Shown here: piece after piece, positions 62,811 to 64,000 of the stretch
Layout: each line of letters opens with the position of its first letter
Position numbering within the stretch: the stretch's first letter is position 1
NCBI GenBank assembly: GCA_026413225.1
Contig: CM048553.1
Location: forward strand, 117,186,690-117,250,689
Direction of reading: 5' to 3'
Origin: Otis tarda
Taxonomy: Eukaryota; Chordata; Aves; Otidiformes; Otididae
DNA length: 64,000 bases
The notes under the pieces: generated by a model
The model's database searches: none
Told to the model about the DNA's origin: nothing
Seen by the model: the letters and a program-made list of their open reading frames with translations, nothing else
Made by a program: the position numbers and the translations under genes

Positions 62811-64000
62811 TTTCTGATAGCCCATAAATCATTGAAGTAGCTGCTTTTTGTTCCTATTTCACCATCAACACTAAAAGTCCCTATCTTCAAACTTCCTAAG
62901 AATGATACCATCTTTCTTAATGAGAAAGATCAGTACTTTTACTTCTACTACATGTTCATCAGCCTTGGGAATTTCTTTCTGGCTGCTACAAAATCATATT
63001 GATTGCAAACACTTCAGCTGTTAGACAGACAGACGTCACTTACTGCACACACAGTGACAGAAATTAGACACTGTGCAGCCAGTGAGCTTATTCTGCAGCA
63101 TTGCTCCTGATAAAGTTGAGATGAACGACTTGCTCCAGAAGTCACTGCAAGGAATATTAGAAAAATCTACTCCAACATGTTACTGTTGCAGTCTTAGGAA
63201 TCTGATACAGTACAGAACTGAGAAGATGATCTTCAAACAAGTCCAGAAAGAAGTCAAGAGGGCCATAAAATAATTCTCAACTCCTATAGGAACATTTGCC
63301 ATAGCCCAGAAAATGCAGGCACAAACCTTGATAAAAATGTTTTTCTGCAAAAGCATCTGCATCCCCTCTTTGCTGAAGGACAACTTCCTTCTCCCGATGA
63401 CGAGGAGAAAAATTAGAACAAACACACCATACCTTTGTGAGAAACAAAGCTAGAAAAGACATTTATCTCAAAAGCAAGCATCATGAAAAGACAAAATTAA
63501 AAAAAAACAAACAGGTAAAGTCTGCTGCCACCTTGGCCTAAGTGTTCAAGAGCTGCTCTTGATAAGATGAAGATCTAGCCTTGTCATGTTTTCATCAAGC
63601 TACTCTTGTAGTCTACCCCAATCCAACACCTCCTCTTCCTGTCTGATCTGCTTGTCAACTCGCCATCCAGCTCTCCCCAAATACGTAAACATAATGAAAC
63701 ATCTTCCTTTCCGTGCACTCTCTGTCCCAGCTATCTGGGTCTCCAGCACAATCATACTTACAAGGAGTACAGACCTGACCCGTTTATTCCACTGTCATTC
63801 AAAGCTGCTTAGGTAGTAGCAGCATGAGTGGCCAATTAATTATTTCAGAAGCTAAAAGCGTCAGGCAAAAATCAAAAGATATTTAGTCCTAAAAATAAAT
63901 CTCAACTACTGGCACAGGTTTGTCAGCAAACTGTGAAAAAGAGCACAGCTCACATGTCACATCAACAAGCTGTGACAGCAACAAAGCGTTCAAGATAATC

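Larger units (their letters stand above)
59120..64000 (-). other. B4GALT6: B4GALT6 intron 1 (continues past the window)
   Basis: At least 4.9 kb. Contains CR1 fragments at 59600-60133 and 61468-61895 and LTR fossils at 62331-62810. I searched the minus strand for the exon-1 start and transmembrane sequence and did not find it. No other gene is seen. Confidence 0.75.

Overview
This is bird nuclear DNA. It carries five CR1 LINE fragments with the typical 3' end (ATTCTATGATTCTATG), two avian LTR fossils, and the vertebrate gene order DSG2 - TTR - B4GALT6, which in human lies on chromosome 18. The species cannot be named from the sequence. The left 15 kb is more GC-rich than the AT-rich right two thirds.

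Layout. Bases 1-299 are the last codons of desmoglein-2 (DSG2, + strand), followed by its 3' UTR and about 22 kb of intergenic DNA holding one LTR fragment (7651-7868) and a 1.2-kb CR1 (9525-10710). Transthyretin (TTR, + strand, four exons, 150 aa) runs from 24589 to 31894. A second complete four-exon transthyretin-like gene (34101-40193, + strand, 147 aa) starts only about 2 kb downstream. A CR1 fragment follows. Then comes B4GALT6 on the - strand (45221-59119), convergent with the TTR genes. Eight of its exons (2-9) are present, giving the exact C-terminal 343 residues of a 382-aa family member. Exon 1 (start codon and membrane anchor) lies beyond the right edge, and 59120-64000 is intron 1.

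Main result. The second TTR gene looks intact. All four exons are open, all six splice sites are canonical, exon phases match TTR, it has its own TATA box and polyA signal, and it keeps a FOXA-type promoter element at the same spacing as TTR. By hand count its mature protein is about 65% identical to the neighbouring TTR. Exon 4 is strongly conserved and exon 2 is divergent. It matches human TTR at several positions where the first gene does not, so the duplication looks old rather than recent. Most hormone-pocket residues are kept, but Cys10 is replaced, a three-histidine cluster appears, and the N-terminus is three residues shorter because exon 2 begins later. It is not the related enzyme HIU hydrolase. 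I do not know of a described function for it.

The four genes have no shared pathway: DSG2 is a desmosomal adhesion protein, the TTRs are secreted carriers, and B4GALT6 is a Golgi lactosylceramide synthase. Only the two TTR genes are likely to be related in regulation or function.
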